From Bradyrhizobium sp. (GTDB lineage: Bacteria > Pseudomonadota > Alphaproteobacteria > Rhizobiales > Xanthobacteraceae): DNA of 53,357 bases. Below the pieces are notes generated by a model. It saw only the letters and a program-made list of their open reading frames with translations, did no database searches and was not told where the DNA came from. Within the stretch, counting starts at the first letter, position 1. Every line of letters starts with the position of its first letter. Shown here piece by piece: positions 53,150 through 53,357 of the stretch. Where the stretch lies: positions 1 through 53,357 of the forward strand of contig JAQGKC010000430.1 in the NCBI GenBank assembly GCA_028290305.1, given 5' to 3'. The translations under genes and the position numbers were made by a program.

Positions 53150-53357
53150 ATGGCACGCATGCTCATGGGGCTTTTTGGTATCTTTTGTGCTCTAGTCGCG
53201 TCGCCGCTATCTGCGCAAGCGCGCAACCTGCGGGTTGCCATCTTCGATTTCGAATTGATTGACACGAGCCTTGAAGGGGCGACGAACGGCCCTCAGGCCG
53301 AAGAAACAGCCCGCTTGGTGCGGCTCGGTGAACAGTTGCGCACGCTCGTGACAAGCT
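53150..53357 (+). CDS. exported DUF2380/DUF3280-like protein (partial, cut by the window end)
   Basis: Begins MARMLMGLFGIFCALVASPL with a signal peptide ending after SAQA, then RNLRVAIFDFELIDTSLEGA and EETARLVRLGEQLRTLV. The 'VAIFDFELIDTS' strand is the mark of this family of periplasmic proteins of unknown function. Only the first 69 codons are present. A start at the third Met is also possible. Confidence 0.7.
   Translation, partial: MARMLMGLFGIFCALVASPLSAQARNLRVAIFDFELIDTSLEGATNGPQAEETARLVRLGEQLRTLVTS

Overview
The window looks like a chromosome segment of Bradyrhizobium or a close Rhizobiales relative. The evidence is high GC content, gene types typical of that group (Anbu proteasome-like operon, DUF6894 proteins, a manganese catalase/YciE fusion) and many interspersed palindromic repeats. 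Both ends cut through a gene. Species cannot be assigned from sequence alone.

Left part (about 1-30.6 kb) is ordinary, intact, mostly metabolic DNA: a cupin protein with a basic tail, a CNT nucleoside transporter, an MFS exporter, and a minus-strand Anbu cluster (circularly permuted ATP-grasp, alpha-E, transglutaminase, Anbu, SDR). Next come a CinA-like protein, a hotdog thioesterase, xanthine-guanine phosphoribosyltransferase, a single-domain MetE-type methionine synthase, GST / DsbA-like isomerase / quinone oxidoreductase genes and a crotonase. From 16.6 to 27.7 kb lies a peptide or amide use locus: amidase, M20 amidohydrolase, M81 (MlrC-like) metallopeptidase, a fused double-ATPase ABC protein, two permeases, a second M20 peptidase and a divergent family 5 binding protein. 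An alpha/beta hydrolase, a tRNA-Leu-like remnant and an ArsR/SRPBCC/GST group close this part.

Middle (30.6-36.9 kb) is a mobile or defence zone. It holds a 1483-residue protein with an N-terminal NACHT/STAND-like NTPase, a long helical middle and a C-terminal PD-(D/E)xK-type nuclease. Beside it are an intact tRNA-Leu(TAA), a tyrosine recombinase and broken gene fragments.

Right part (36.9-53.4 kb) is a stress-type accessory region of mostly small genes: alpha/beta hydrolase plus AI-2E-family permease, a Crp/Fnr-type regulator with an apparent frameshift, three DUF6894 genes, a Mn-catalase/ferritin-like fusion, an RsbQ-like hydrolase overlapping a PAS histidine kinase, a four-gene overlapping operon of unknown proteins, and secreted small proteins. 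Seven sites of the form GGAAC-N16-NGTT (the alphaproteobacterial EcfG/RpoE2 general-stress promoter) lie just upstream of these genes. The same region carries at least seven genes broken by frameshift, stop or truncation, whereas none was seen in the left 30 kb. I read it as a general-stress-response island undergoing gene decay; assembly indels are the main alternative.
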